NCBI RefSeq assembly: GCF_039522025.1
Contig: NZ_BAAADB010000029.1
Span: forward strand, 124,001-188,000
Direction of reading: 5' to 3'
DNA length: 64,000 nucleotides
Origin: Deinococcus depolymerans
GTDB lineage: Bacteria; Deinococcota; Deinococci; Deinococcales; Deinococcaceae
This document shows, one piece after another, positions 43,443 through 54,113 of the stretch. The position numbers were made by a program, and so were the translations under genes. Positions within the stretch are counted from its first letter, which is position 1, and each line of letters opens with the position of its first letter. The notes under the pieces are model-generated. The model worked only from the letters and a program-made list of their open reading frames with translations. It searched no databases and was not told where the DNA came from.

Positions 43443-44876
43443 ATGACGCCCCCTCCCGTCCTCCCGCCCCGCCGGGGCCTGCCGCTGTTCCTGGCCCTGA
43501 GTGCCGCGCTGTTCCTGGCGTCCGGTCCCGCGTGGGCGCAGACCTTGCCGGCCTCGCCGCCCGCCGCCACCCCGGCCCCGGCGCCTGCATCCTCCGACCC
43601 CCGGACGTACACGCTGGAACAGGCGTACGCGCAGCTGGCCGGGGCGCCCGGCGTGACCCGCGCCGCCCTGAGCGTGCAGGTCGCGCAGCGGAACCTGGAG
43701 GCCGCCCGCAGCGCCCTGGGCCTGACCGTCAGCGTGAACGGCAACGCCAGTTACGCCGGCAGCGCCGGGACCGCCAGTGACGGCGCGGCCACCCAGACCG
43801 CCAGCCTGGGCGGGAACGCCGGGGTCAGCGTCAGCCTGGGCCTGCTGCCCTGGTCGAACAGCCAGAGCGGCCTGCGCGCCTCGGAACGCAGCCTCGCCCT
43901 GGCGGGCGCGACCCTGCACGAAGCGCGGCGCAGCGCCCGCCTGAACGTCACGCAGGCGTACTTCGACGCGGTGCTGGCCGCGCAGGACGTGCAGATCGGC
44001 GCGCAGACGACCGCGCTGCGCGCCCGGCAGTTGCAGGTGGCGCAGGCGCAGGAGGCCGCCGGGAACGCCGCGCCCGGGGCGGTCCTGAGCGCCCAGGCCG
44101 CCCTGCAGGCCGCGCAGTCCGCCGCCGCGCAGGCGCAGGGGAACCTGGAGACCGCGCAGCGCACGCTGGAATCCGCGCTGGGCGTCAGCCTGGGCCGCGT
44201 GACCTTCGGCGCCCCCGCCCCGGCGGACCTGACCCTGCCGGACCTGAGCGCCCTGGTCGCCCGCGCCCGCAGCGGCCGCGCCGACGTGATCGGCGCGCAG
44301 AACACTCTGGCCGCCGCGCAGGACACCCTGGACAGCGCCACCCGCGACTCGGCCCTGCCGGACCTGACCGCCAGCGTCGGCTACGGCGGCGGCAGCGCCG
44401 GAACGCTCAGCGCCAGCCTGAACCTGAAACAGGGCACCCTGAGCAGCGCGTACAGCGTGCCGGTCGGCAGCAGTGCCGCCAGCAGCGGCGGGCGCCTGAC
44501 GGCCAGCCTCAGCGGGTCGTACGTCGTGTACTCCCCGGCACAGCGGGCCGGCCTCAGCGCCGACCAGGCGGCCGTGACGCAGGCGGCGCTGTCCCTGACC
44601 GTCGCGCAGCAGAACGCGGAACTCGACGTCCGCAGCCGCTTCATGGCCGCGCAGCAGGCCCTGAGCGCCGCGCAGACCCGCCAGACCCAGCTGCAGGTCG
44701 CGCAGCAGCAACTCCTGACCGCGCAGGCGCGCGTGCAGGCCGGGACCGCCACGCCCGACGACGTGCAGAGCGCCGAACTGACCCTCGCGCAGGCGCAACG
44801 GGACCTGCTGTCCGCCCGCCTGAACGCCCAGATCACCCTGATTCAACTCGACAACGCCGCCGGAGGCCCCCAGTGA
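43443..44876 (+). CDS. TolC-like outer membrane efflux protein
   Basis: A 477-residue OEP-family protein. The Sec signal is FLALSAALFLASGPAWAQ. The body shows two alpha-helical repeats rich in Ala/Gln (AARSALGLTVSVNGNASYAG, RLNVTQAYFDAVLAAQDVQI, LSLTVAQQNAELDVRSRFMA) separated by beta-strand segments (LTASVGYGGGSAGTLSASLN), as in TolC. It should form the outer-membrane exit duct of the MacAB-like exporter encoded downstream. ATG 43443 lies six bases after CAGACT. It overlaps the next gene by four bases. Confidence 0.88.
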   Translation: MTPPPVLPPRRGLPLFLALSAALFLASGPAWAQTLPASPPAATPAPAPASSDPRTYTLEQAYAQLAGAPGVTRAALSVQVAQRNLEAARSALGLTVSVNGNASYAGSAGTASDGAATQTASLGGNAGVSVSLGLLPWSNSQSGLRASERSLALAGATLHEARRSARLNVTQAYFDAVLAAQDVQIGAQTTALRARQLQVAQAQEAAGNAAPGAVLSAQAALQAAQSAAAQAQGNLETAQRTLESALGVSLGRVTFGAPAPADLTLPDLSALVARARSGRADVIGAQNTLAAAQDTLDSATRDSALPDLTASVGYGGGSAGTLSASLNLKQGTLSSAYSVPVGSSAASSGGRLTASLSGSYVVYSPAQRAGLSADQAAVTQAALSLTVAQQNAELDVRSRFMAAQQALSAAQTRQTQLQVAQQQLLTAQARVQAGTATPDDVQSAELTLAQAQRDLLSARLNAQITLIQLDNAAGGPQ

Positions 44877-45955
44877 CGCACCCCACCCCCACGCCCGCCC
44901 ACCCCCGCGCTGCCCGCCCCCGCCTGCACCTGCTGAGCGCCGCGCTGCTGAGCGCCGCCCCGGCCGCCCACGCCCAGGGCACGCAGGCCGTCAGTGGCGG
45001 CGCGGCCGTCACCGCCGCCCTGAACAGCGGCGCGGACGTGAACACCGCCCAGGCGAACCTGACCAGGGCGCAGGCCGCCAACCGCGCCGCGCAGGCCGAC
45101 CCCGCCACGCTGGTCGCCGGGAAACTGAACGCGAGGAACGCCGAGACGCTCGCCCAGGCGCAACTCCGCGCCGCGAAACTCGCCGCGGTCCAGAACACCA
45201 TCGGCGCGTACAACGCCCTGCTCGAGGCGCAGGAGAACGTGGAACTCCAGACCCTCCAGACCCAGGTGGACCAGAAGGCCGCGCAGGTCGCGCAGGTGAA
45301 ACTGGGCATCGGGAACGCCACCGCCCTGGACGTGCAGAACGCGCAGAACACCCTGAGCGGCAGCCAGCAGACCCTGGCGGACGCCCGCGCGCAGGTGAAC
45401 CTCGCCGCCGCGAAACTCGGCACGCTGACCGGCCTGGGCAGCGGCGTGCGCGCCGGCAGCGTCATCACGGCCCCCAAACTGAGCGTCACCCTGAGCGCCC
45501 TTCAGAACGGCCTGGGCGGCCTGAGCAGCCTCGTGGGCGCCGCGAACGACCTGAGCAGCGCGCAGTTGAGCGTGAAACTCGCCGACAACGACTTCACGCC
45601 CGCCCGCACCCTCCAGGACGCCCGCACTGCCCTGGCGAACGCGCAGCGTGCCGCCGACACCGCCAGCAGGAACGCGCAGCAGACCCTGGCGAGCGCCTAC
45701 CAGAACGCCCAGAACGCCGCCGACCTGCTGGTCGTCGCGCAGAGCCGCGAGGCCGCCGCGCAGAAGACCTACACCCAGGACGCCGCCCGCCTGAAGAGCG
45801 GCACCATCAGCGCCGTCGAGTTGCAGGGCACGCAGCTGACCCTGAAGAAAGCGCAGTTCAGCCGACTGCAGGCGCAGAACAACCTGACCGAGGCGCTCGC
45901 GGCGCTGTCCGTCGCCGCCGGGCAGAACCTGACCGGCCTGGGCGGGACGTTGTGA
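44873..45955 (+). CDS. Second TolC-like / coiled-coil outer membrane efflux protein, shortened
   Basis: A 360-residue protein with a signal peptide (LLSAALLSAAPAAHAQ) and long Ala/Gln/Asn-rich helices of the OEP type (YNALLEAQENVELQTLQTQV, LGIGNATALDVQNAQNTLSG, RLKSGTISAVELQGTQLTLK). It is about 100 residues shorter than its upstream neighbour and lacks the clear beta-strand block, so it may form part of a heteromeric duct or a periplasmic component. GTG 44873 overlaps the upstream stop (GTGA). Having two such genes in tandem in one exporter operon is unusual. Confidence 0.75.
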   Translation: MTHPTPTPAHPRAARPRLHLLSAALLSAAPAAHAQGTQAVSGGAAVTAALNSGADVNTAQANLTRAQAANRAAQADPATLVAGKLNARNAETLAQAQLRAAKLAAVQNTIGAYNALLEAQENVELQTLQTQVDQKAAQVAQVKLGIGNATALDVQNAQNTLSGSQQTLADARAQVNLAAAKLGTLTGLGSGVRAGSVITAPKLSVTLSALQNGLGGLSSLVGAANDLSSAQLSVKLADNDFTPARTLQDARTALANAQRAADTASRNAQQTLASAYQNAQNAADLLVVAQSREAAAQKTYTQDAARLKSGTISAVELQGTQLTLKKAQFSRLQAQNNLTEALAALSVAAGQNLTGLGGTL

Positions 45956-47331
45956 GCGCCGTGACCGTACCGGCCGACCGCCCGGCCCGCCGCGCCCGCT
46001 GGCCCTGGATCGTGGGCGGCCTGCTGCTGATCGGTGCGGTCGGCGGGACCCTCGCGTACCGCGCCCGCAGCGCCGAACCCACCCGGGCGGTCGCCACGAC
46101 CACCACCGCCCGCGCGCAGCAGGGCGTGATCCGCGTGTCCGTCAGCGGTCCCGGCACGCTGGAAGCCGCGCAGACCCGCACGGTCGGCGCGGACCTGACC
46201 GCCACGGTCGGCGCGGTCCCGGCGGTCGGCGAGCGCGTCACGCGGGGGCAACTGATCACCACCCTGAGCAGCGACACGGTCGAGCAGAACGTGGCGTCGG
46301 CGCAGCTGAACCTCGACAAGGCCCGCGCCGGACTGGAGGGTGCGCGCGCCTCGCAGGCCAGCAGCGCCGCGCAGCGCCAGAGCAGCGTGACCAGCGCCCA
46401 GAATTCCCTCACGCAGGCGCAGCAGACCCTCGCGGACGCCCAGCGCACCCTGGACGGCCAGCGGCAACTGGCCGCCATCGGGGCGCTGAGCGCCTCGGCG
46501 CTGGCGGACGCGCAGTCGGCCGTCACGAAGGCGCAGCAGACCGTGGACAGCGCCCGCGCCAGCCTGAGCGCCGCGCAGACCCAGGCGGAGACGGGCGGCG
46601 CCAGCGACGCCCAGAACCTCCGCAGCCAGCAGATCGCCGTGCAGCAGGCGCAGGACAGCCTGGAAGCCGCGCAGCAGGCCCGCGCGGACCTGAAGGTGTA
46701 CGCCCCCATCACCGGCGTGGTCAGCACCGTCACCGCCACCGAGGGCGTGGTCGTGAACAGCGGCGCGACCATCCTGACCGTCCTGGACGACACCACCCTG
46801 AACCTGCCCGTTCAGATCGACGAGACCGAGATCGCCGGCGTGAAGGTCGGCCAGAGCGCCGACGTGACCCTGGACGCCTTCGACGGGCAGACCTTCACGG
46901 GCCGGGTCGTGCGCGTCTCGCCCGGCGCGACCCAGAGCAGCGGCATCAGCGTGTTCACCGCCACCGTGGGGCTCCCCAACCCCGACGGGCAGCTGCGCGC
47001 CGGCATGACCGCCGAGGCCGAGATCATCCAGAGCGAGGAAACCGGCCTGCTCGTGCCCAGCCGGGCCATCCAGACCGTGCGGGGCCGCAGTTACGTGCAG
47101 CTCCCCGCCGGGCAGGGCGCGGAACCCGAACGCATCCGCGTGGAGACCGGCGCGACCGACGGCACGAACACGGTCATCACCAGCGGCCTGGAACGCGGCC
47201 AGGAGGTCGTCGTGCCCGGCGCGGCCCGCACCACCGGTACGGGCAGCGGCAGTGGGAACCGCCAGAACAGCCAGGGCGGTTTCGGGACGGGCGGCCCGCC
47301 CGCCGGCGGCTTCGGCGGGGGCGCGCCGTGA
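45952..47331 (+). CDS. MacA-like periplasmic adaptor (HlyD/RND membrane fusion protein)
   Basis: A 459-residue adaptor. An N-terminal TM anchor (WPWIVGGLLLIGAVGGTLAY) is followed by the split lipoyl domain (GPGTLEAAQTRTVGADLTAT and VYAPITGVVSTVTATEGVVV), a long Ala/Gln coiled-coil hairpin between, the beta-barrel (LNLPVQIDETEIAGVKVGQS) and the membrane-proximal domain. The Gly/Asn-rich C-terminus (from GTGSGSGNRQNSQGG) is disordered. It links the MacB-like transporter to the TolC-like duct. Four-base overlaps join it to genes on both sides. Confidence 0.92.
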   Translation: MSAVTVPADRPARRARWPWIVGGLLLIGAVGGTLAYRARSAEPTRAVATTTTARAQQGVIRVSVSGPGTLEAAQTRTVGADLTATVGAVPAVGERVTRGQLITTLSSDTVEQNVASAQLNLDKARAGLEGARASQASSAAQRQSSVTSAQNSLTQAQQTLADAQRTLDGQRQLAAIGALSASALADAQSAVTKAQQTVDSARASLSAAQTQAETGGASDAQNLRSQQIAVQQAQDSLEAAQQARADLKVYAPITGVVSTVTATEGVVVNSGATILTVLDDTTLNLPVQIDETEIAGVKVGQSADVTLDAFDGQTFTGRVVRVSPGATQSSGISVFTATVGLPNPDGQLRAGMTAEAEIIQSEETGLLVPSRAIQTVRGRSYVQLPAGQGAEPERIRVETGATDGTNTVITSGLERGQEVVVPGAARTTGTGSGSGNRQNSQGGFGTGGPPAGGFGGGAP

Positions 47332-48101
47332 GTGCCGCGCAGACCGCCGGTCCGGTCGTGGACCTCCGCGACGTGCGCAAGGTGTACGAGCAGGGCGACG
47401 TGATCTTCGAGGCCCTCAAGGGCGTCAGCGTGCAGATCGCGCAGGGCGAGATGGTCGCCCTGATGGGCCCCTCGGGCAGCGGCAAGACCACCCTGATGCA
47501 GGTCATCGGCCTGCTCGACCGGCCCAGCGGCGGCTCGTACCGGCTGGCCGGGCGGGACGTGACCACCCTCAGCGAGAACGAACGCGCGGAGGCCCGCAAC
47601 AGCGACATCGGCTTCGTGTTCCAGGCCTTTCACCTGCTGCCGCGCCTGAACCTCGTCGAGAACGTCGAGGTGCCCCTCACGTACGCCGGCGTGCCGCCCC
47701 GCGAACGCCGCGAGCGGGCCATGCAGGTCCTGGACCGCGTGGGGCTGGCCGACAAGGCCCGCAACCTGCCCAGCCAGATCAGCGGCGGACAGAAACAGCG
47801 CGTGGCGGTCGCCCGCGCCCTGGCCGGCAGCCCGCGCCTGCTGCTGGCCGACGAACCCACCGGGAACCTCGACACCCGCACCAGCGAGGAAGTCATGGCC
47901 CTGTTCGGCGCCCTGCACGCCGAGGGCACCACCGTCGTCCTGGTCACGCACGAGGACGACATCGGCGCGTACGCCGAGAGGGTCATCCGCGTCCGTGACG
48001 GACTGATCGAATCCGACCGCCGCCAGACGCCCCGCACGTCCATGACCCACCACGCGCCCGCGCCCCTTCCCAGCGAGTCGCCCAGCGGACGGCGCCCGTG
48101 A
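47328..48101 (+). CDS. MacB/LolD-type ABC transporter ATPase
   Basis: A 257-residue ATPase: Walker A GPSGSGKTTLMQVIGLLDR, the Q-loop in FVFQAFHLLPRLNLVENVEV, signature SGGQKQRVAVARAL, Walker B LLLADEPTGNLD and the H-loop LVTHEDDI. These are hallmarks of the MacB/LolD/FtsE exporter class. In E. coli MacB the ATPase and permease are fused; here they are separate genes overlapping by four bases. A Pro/Ser-rich tail follows the ATPase core. Confidence 0.95.
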   Translation: MSAAQTAGPVVDLRDVRKVYEQGDVIFEALKGVSVQIAQGEMVALMGPSGSGKTTLMQVIGLLDRPSGGSYRLAGRDVTTLSENERAEARNSDIGFVFQAFHLLPRLNLVENVEVPLTYAGVPPRERRERAMQVLDRVGLADKARNLPSQISGGQKQRVAVARALAGSPRLLLADEPTGNLDTRTSEEVMALFGALHAEGTTVVLVTHEDDIGAYAERVIRVRDGLIESDRRQTPRTSMTHHAPAPLPSESPSGRRP

Positions 48102-49426
48102 CGGCCACCGAACGGCCCGCCCCGGACCACATCCCCGCCCCCGTCCAGGCCGCTGCCCCCGCGCCGCGCCGCAACGGCGGCATCGGCCTGGGCGGCGCGT
48201 TCACCATCGCGCAGCGCGCCATCGTGGGCACCCCGCTGCGCTCGGTCCTCACGGCGCTGGGCGTGATCATCGGCGTGGCTGCCGTCGTCGCCCTGACCGC
48301 CATCGGGCAGGGCAGCACCGCCGGCGTCACGAAGAACCTCGAGAGCCTGGGCACCAACCTGCTGACCGTGCAGAGCGCCCGTGGCGGCGGCGGCGGCAGC
48401 CTGGTCCGCGCCGGCCCCCGCCAGACCGTCACCGTGAAGGACGCCGAGGCGCTGGCCGCCGCCTTTGCGGACCGCGTGGCGGGCGTGGCCCCCACCGTGA
48501 ACAGCTCCGTGCAGGCCAAGGTCGGCAGCGCCAACACCCAGGCCAGCGTGCTCGGCACGTGGCCCGCCTACGAGACGGTCCGCAACAGTCCCGTCGAGAC
48601 CGGCGCGTACTTCACGGACGCCGACAACAGGAGCCGCAAACGGGTCGCCGTGATCGGCCATCAGGTCCTGACCGACCTGTGGGGCGAGGACGCGACACCC
48701 GAACAGGCCATCGGGCAGAAGGTCCGGCTGGGCAGCGTGTCCTTCACCGTGACCGGCGTGCTGCCCGACAAGGGCAACAGCGGCTTCGGGAACGCGAACA
48801 GTCAGGTGCTCGTGCCGCTCGGCACGTACCTTCAACGCTTCGCGCGCACCAACAGCGCGGGCGGCGACCCCACCGTCAGCAGCGTCTACCTCCAGGCGGT
48901 CAGCGCCGACGACCTCACCGCACTGCAGGCGGACGTGACCGAACTGCTCAGCACCCGCCACAAGCAGACCGACCCGGACAACCTGGACTTCCAGGTGCAG
49001 AACCAGGCGGACAGCCTCGCCAGCCTCAACAGCGTGACCACCACCCTGACGCTGCTCGTCGGCGCGATCGCCGGGATCAGCCTGCTGGTCGGCGGCATCG
49101 GGATCATGAACATCATGCTGGTGTCCGTCACGGAACGCACCCGCGAGATCGGCGTCCGCAAGGCCCTGGGCGCCAAACCCCGCGACATCCTCACGCAGTT
49201 CCTGGTCGAGGCCAGCCTGCTGTCCATCAGCGGCGGCGTGATCGGCATCCTGCTCGGCGTGGGCGTGGCGTACCTGGGGAACCTCGCGGGCATCGCCCCG
49301 GTGTTCAGCCCGGCCCCCATGATCGTCGCGTTCCTGTTCAGCGCACTGGTCGGCGTGTTCTTCGGGTACTACCCGGCCGCCCGCGCCGCCCGCCTCGACC
49401 CCGTCGATTCCCTGCGTTACGAGTAA
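48098..49426 (+). CDS. MacB-type ABC transporter permease (FtsX-like)
   Basis: A 442-residue four-TM permease. TM1 lies in LRSVLTALGVIIGVAAVVAL, preceded by the coupling region GGAFTIAQRAIVGTP. A large periplasmic MacB_PCD domain follows (about residues 70-300, IGHQVLTDLWGEDATPEQAI, VSFTVTGVLPDKGNSGFGNA). TM2-4 carry LLVGGIGIMNIMLVSVTERT, REIGVRKALGAKPRDILTQF and the closing YPAARAARLDPVDSLRYE. It works with the ATPase and adaptor as a tripartite exporter of peptides, lipids or drugs. Confidence 0.94.
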   Translation: MTATERPAPDHIPAPVQAAAPAPRRNGGIGLGGAFTIAQRAIVGTPLRSVLTALGVIIGVAAVVALTAIGQGSTAGVTKNLESLGTNLLTVQSARGGGGGSLVRAGPRQTVTVKDAEALAAAFADRVAGVAPTVNSSVQAKVGSANTQASVLGTWPAYETVRNSPVETGAYFTDADNRSRKRVAVIGHQVLTDLWGEDATPEQAIGQKVRLGSVSFTVTGVLPDKGNSGFGNANSQVLVPLGTYLQRFARTNSAGGDPTVSSVYLQAVSADDLTALQADVTELLSTRHKQTDPDNLDFQVQNQADSLASLNSVTTTLTLLVGAIAGISLLVGGIGIMNIMLVSVTERTREIGVRKALGAKPRDILTQFLVEASLLSISGGVIGILLGVGVAYLGNLAGIAPVFSPAPMIVAFLFSALVGVFFGYYPAARAARLDPVDSLRYE

Positions 49427-49444
49427 CCCTCAAGGAGATCCACC

Positions 49445-50044
49445 ATGAACAAGACCCTTCCCGCCCGCCTCGTTCCCGCCGCCCTCACCCTGACCGCCCT
49501 GACCCTGGGGGCCGCCTCGGCGCAGCAGAGCGCGCAGCGCCAGATGACCCCGGAAATGCAGGCCCGCATGAAAGCCATGCAGCCCATCACGGACCTCGCG
49601 CAGACCGTGCGCCTGCTCCCGGACCTCGAGAAGAACAGGGCCACCGCCCTGACCAAGGCGCAGGCCGCGCAACTGCTGCCCATCCTGACCACCCTTCAGA
49701 AGGCGGCGGCCGTGCAGCCCAACGACGCGAAAAAGTACCTCACGCAGATCGAGGATAAGATCCTGACCGCCAAGCAACTCACGGCGCTGGACGGCCTGTT
49801 CCTGAAAGCCGAGAAGGAACGCGAAGCGCAGCGCGCCCAGCGCCAGAGCAGTGGCCAGAACGCCGGAACCCGCATTCCCGGCCTGCCCGGCGGCGTGGGC
49901 GGCTTCGGCGGCAACCGCAGCGGCGGGCAGAACGCCCAGGGTCAGAACGGACAGGGTGGACAGCCCGGACAGTTCAACCCCTTCAAACAGGAACGCACGG
50001 CCGAGCAGCTGAAAGCCTACGTGGCCGTGCTGAAGAAGAAGTAA
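49445..50044 (+). CDS. Small secreted helical protein at the end of the efflux operon
   Basis: A 199-residue protein with a Sec signal (ALTLTALTLGAASAQ) and a helical body with LTKAQAAQLLPILTTLQKAA and YLTQIEDKILTAKQLTALDG. A Gly/Asn/Gln-rich low-complexity segment (about 135-175) precedes a Lys-rich C-terminus. The helical pattern (acid-base residues around LT-x-x-Q motifs) is reminiscent of Spy/CpxP-like periplasmic stress proteins, but I cannot assign it. AAGGAG lies seven bases before ATG 49445. It is the last gene of the operon and ends flush with repeat H. Confidence 0.65.
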   Translation: MNKTLPARLVPAALTLTALTLGAASAQQSAQRQMTPEMQARMKAMQPITDLAQTVRLLPDLEKNRATALTKAQAAQLLPILTTLQKAAAVQPNDAKKYLTQIEDKILTAKQLTALDGLFLKAEKEREAQRAQRQSSGQNAGTRIPGLPGGVGGFGGNRSGGQNAQGQNGQGGQPGQFNPFKQERTAEQLKAYVAVLKKK

Positions 50045-50166
50045 GTACCCACTCCGATGGAAGGGGATTCAAAGACCCTTCAGTCCGAGCGGATGCGAGT
50101 AGGAGAGAAACGGGTTCCGATCTGTTGACGAAACAAACGGAACCCGATAAGACGCACTCCGATTAA
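50045..50166 (+). repeat. Dispersed structured repeat, copy H (103 bp, TSD TAA) plus a 5' fragment
   Basis: Copy H (50045-50147) begins after the TAA stop and is followed by another TAA (50148-50150). It has hairpin 1 as AAGGG/CCCTT-type arms. It lacks the 5' arm of hairpin 2, apparently deleted between two TTCCG repeats. A second left end (GACGCACTCCGATT, 50151-50164) follows directly and breaks off into the terminator. Confidence 0.82.
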
Positions 50167-50207
50167 GCAGGAGGCCCCCACCGCTGATACGGGTGGGGGC
50201 CTCCTGC
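50167..50207. terminator. Bidirectional terminator between the efflux operon and guaA
   Basis: GCAGGAGGCCCCCACC (50167-50182) pairs perfectly with GGTGGGGGCCTCCTGC (50192-50207) around a nine-base loop. A T-rich stretch follows on the plus strand (CTGTGTCGCTT). Confidence 0.85.
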
Positions 50208-50225
50208 CTGTGTCGCTTCAGCGGG

Positions 50226-51743
<1,518 letters not shown>

Positions 51744-51842
51744 CACCCTGATTGTGTCACGCGCCCGGCCCGCAGGCGTCCCGCCGGAGCAGACGGGTTC
51801 ATGCCCGTCCCCCGCGCCGGGGCTGCGCGGGCCACGCCTCGG

Positions 51843-52003
51843 GCGGACCGCCGTTCGTTCCGACCGGTCCGCTCCGGGCCCGGAACCCGCCCAGCTCCTC
51901 CTCTGCGGAGCAGCTCTCCGAGCAGGAGAGAAGCGGGTTCCGGACGTGGAGCTGGCAATCCGGTGAACTTCCGGATTGTCGGCGAAACAAACGGCAGTCC
52001 GTA
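51843..52003 (+). repeat. Dispersed structured repeat, copy I (chimera of inverted and direct partial copies)
   Basis: The right part (about 51920-52003) is a copy-D-type 3' half: hairpin 2 GCTGGCAATCCGG/CCGGATTGTCGGC, loop TGAACTT, terminus CGGCAGTCCGTA. It is followed by TCA, the stop of the next gene on the minus strand. The left part (about 51843-51922) is a degraded copy in opposite orientation, sharing the central GAGCTGCTC segment. No target duplication was seen. The 99 bases before it (51744-51842) show nothing recognisable beyond the guaA promoter. Confidence 0.75.
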
Positions 52004-53995
52004 TCACTTGCCCAGGTCGATGACCAGCGGGGCCGGGTGCGGCACGGTCACATTCAGGGTCGCCGGCGCGTACCCGCTGGCCCTGACGTTCAGGCGGTAC
52101 GCGCCGCGCACCGGAAACAGGACGCGGCCCGGCGCGCTCCCGAACTCCTGGCCCGGCGTGAGGTTCGCGTCCGCCGGGGCCTCCTGCACCGTCAGGGCCA
52201 GCTGGACCTTCCCGGCGCCCTTCACGACAAACTCGACCGGACAGCACGGTGCGCCGCTGTCCGCCCCTCCGGCGGGCGCGGCCGGCGACGGGCGGTCACT
52301 GGCGAACGCGCTGACCGTCCCGCCGGGCCCGCTCGCCGCGTCGCCCGTGACCGGACCGCCCACCGCGGAGCCGCGCAGCGCCCACCACGTCCCGGCGATC
52401 AGCAGCGCCAGCGCCGCCAGCAGCGCCCAGCGGGGCCAGCGTGAACGTACCGGCGGCGGGGCGGGCGCCTCACGCACCACCCGCCAGGAGTCGTCCTCGT
52501 CCCAGCCGATCCGGATCGGATCGCCCGGCGCGCGGCGCGCCGGAAGGCGCGTGACAATCTCGGGTTCGGGTTCCGGCAGCGGGGCGCGCCGCAGGCCGGG
52601 CGGCAGGCGTTCCACGTCCCGGAGGTTCAGGCGCCGTGGCGTTCCCTCCTCGCCGCGCTCCTCGCCGGCGGGTGTCCAGGCCGGCAGGTCCTCGCCTTCC
52701 GCACCGCTGAACCCGATCCTGACCGGGCCGGGCTGGGCCGCCTGCTCTGTCTGCCGCGCGCGTTCGGTCCGCAGCCGCTCGGCCTTGCGGGCCGCGGCGG
52801 CCTGCGCGTCCAGCATGGCCTGCGCGCGGCGTTCCTCGTTCTGCCGGCGGCGGCGTTCCTGCGGCGTCTCCGGTTGCGCCGGGGCCGGCGGCCCGCCGGT
52901 CAGGGGCGCCGGGAGGTCGGGCTGGGTGGGCAGGGGAGCCGCGGCCTGCTCCGGGGCTGCCGCGCCGGGACCGTCCGGGGCGGTTCCGTCCGGGTTTCCC
53001 GCCTCCGCCGGGCCACCGTCCACCGGTCCCGGCAGGTCCGCCACTGCCGCTTCCGCCTCGCCCAGGATGATCGGCGACCCGTCGTGGGCCGCCCCGACCG
53101 GCGTGACAGGGTCCGGCGGCACGCGGTCCCGGGAGGCCCGCCACTCGAACGGGGCCGGGGCGGACAGGGCAGGTCCTGCCGCGCCGCCGGCCGGGCTGTC
53201 CGGTGCGGACGACGGTGGTGCCGGCGTGACCGGCTCCGCAGGCCTGCCGGCGCGGTTGCGGCGCCCCCGTTTCGATCCCCCGCTGCCGCCCAGCCGCGCC
53301 GCAACGGGCGCGGACGGCGCCGGAACGTCGGTGGCCGGCTCGGTGCCGCTCGGGGAGGGTTCCGGCAGGGACGTCCCGGCAGGTGGCGCCGGTGGAGCCG
53401 CGGGTTCCGCTGGGGCCTGCGCCGCCCGGCTTCCCGACGTGGCGGCGCCCTGCGTGCCGGGCGTGGCGTTCAGGCGGCTCAGGGCCTGCGCGGCACTCAG
53501 GGTGCCGGGCTGCTCGGCCAGTGGGCGCAGCGCCGCTGGCAGCGGCCCCATCCCGGAGAGGATCACCGCCAGCGCGTACAGGTCGTCGGCCGGGCCCGGA
53601 TCGCCGCCCCACGGCAGGCCCGCGCCGGCCACGAGGACCTGCCCGTCCACGCTCCACAGTTGCGCCGGACTGAGGCCCCCGTGGACCACACCCTGCCCGT
53701 GCAGCGCTGCCAGGGCGCCCAGCGCGCCGCGCGCCGTGAGCAGCGCGTCCGAGGCGGGGCGGGCCTGCAGGGGCAGCTCGGTCACGAGGTAGCCGTGCTC
53801 GCCGTCCACACCGCTGTCCACGACCGGCAGCACGTTCGGATGTTCCGGCAGTGCGGGCAGCGCCGGGGGGTGAGGCAGCACGTGCAGCAGCACCGGCATG
53901 CCCGTCAGGCGGTCCGTGGCGCGCAGCGTCCGGACCGGACTGCCCGTCCGGCCTGGTAATTCACGCGCGGCCACATAGGGGCCAATGGACTTCAT
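52004..53995 (-). CDS. Membrane pseudokinase with C-terminal PEGA-like domain
   Basis: A 663-residue protein. Residues 1-170 resemble a Ser/Thr kinase domain, but catalytic residues are missing: the VAIK lysine strand reads PVLLHVL (34-40), HRDLKPEN reads HGGLSPAQL (105-113) and DFG is absent (LVAGAG, 121-126). A long Pro/Ala-rich disordered region with a basic coiled segment ([20 protein letters not shown]) precedes a single TM (about 521-541) and a PEGA-type beta domain ([20 protein letters not shown]). It is probably a cytoplasmic scaffold reading a cell-wall signal. ATG 53995 follows TATACT by seven bases. Confidence 0.75.
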   Translation of the reverse strand: MKSIGPYVAARELPGRTGSPVRTLRATDRLTGMPVLLHVLPHPPALPALPEHPNVLPVVDSGVDGEHGYLVTELPLQARPASDALLTARGALGALAALHGQGVVHGGLSPAQLWSVDGQVLVAGAGLPWGGDPGPADDLYALAVILSGMGPLPAALRPLAEQPGTLSAAQALSRLNATPGTQGAATSGSRAAQAPAEPAAPPAPPAGTSLPEPSPSGTEPATDVPAPSAPVAARLGGSGGSKRGRRNRAGRPAEPVTPAPPSSAPDSPAGGAAGPALSAPAPFEWRASRDRVPPDPVTPVGAAHDGSPIILGEAEAAVADLPGPVDGGPAEAGNPDGTAPDGPGAAAPEQAAAPLPTQPDLPAPLTGGPPAPAQPETPQERRRRQNEERRAQAMLDAQAAAARKAERLRTERARQTEQAAQPGPVRIGFSGAEGEDLPAWTPAGEERGEEGTPRRLNLRDVERLPPGLRRAPLPEPEPEIVTRLPARRAPGDPIRIGWDEDDSWRVVREAPAPPPVRSRWPRWALLAALALLIAGTWWALRGSAVGGPVTGDAASGPGGTVSAFASDRPSPAAPAGGADSGAPCCPVEFVVKGAGKVQLALTVQEAPADANLTPGQEFGSAPGRVLFPVRGAYRLNVRASGYAPATLNVTVPHPAPLVIDLGK

Positions 53996-54002
53996 CCCGC
54001 GC

Positions 54003-54008
54003 AGTATA
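54003..54008 (-). promoter_or_regulatory. -10 box of leaderless pseudokinase promoter
   Basis: TATACT on the minus strand ends seven bases before the ATG at 53995. Confidence 0.65.
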
Positions 54009-54113
54009 TGTCGCGCCGCTGGGCGGCAGCGGCGATCTGTCGCCCCGCTACCGCGCGCTACTGTGACCGCGTGGCTTGCCCTGCCCCGGTGGATGCGCTA
54101 CTAATTGCGGGAT

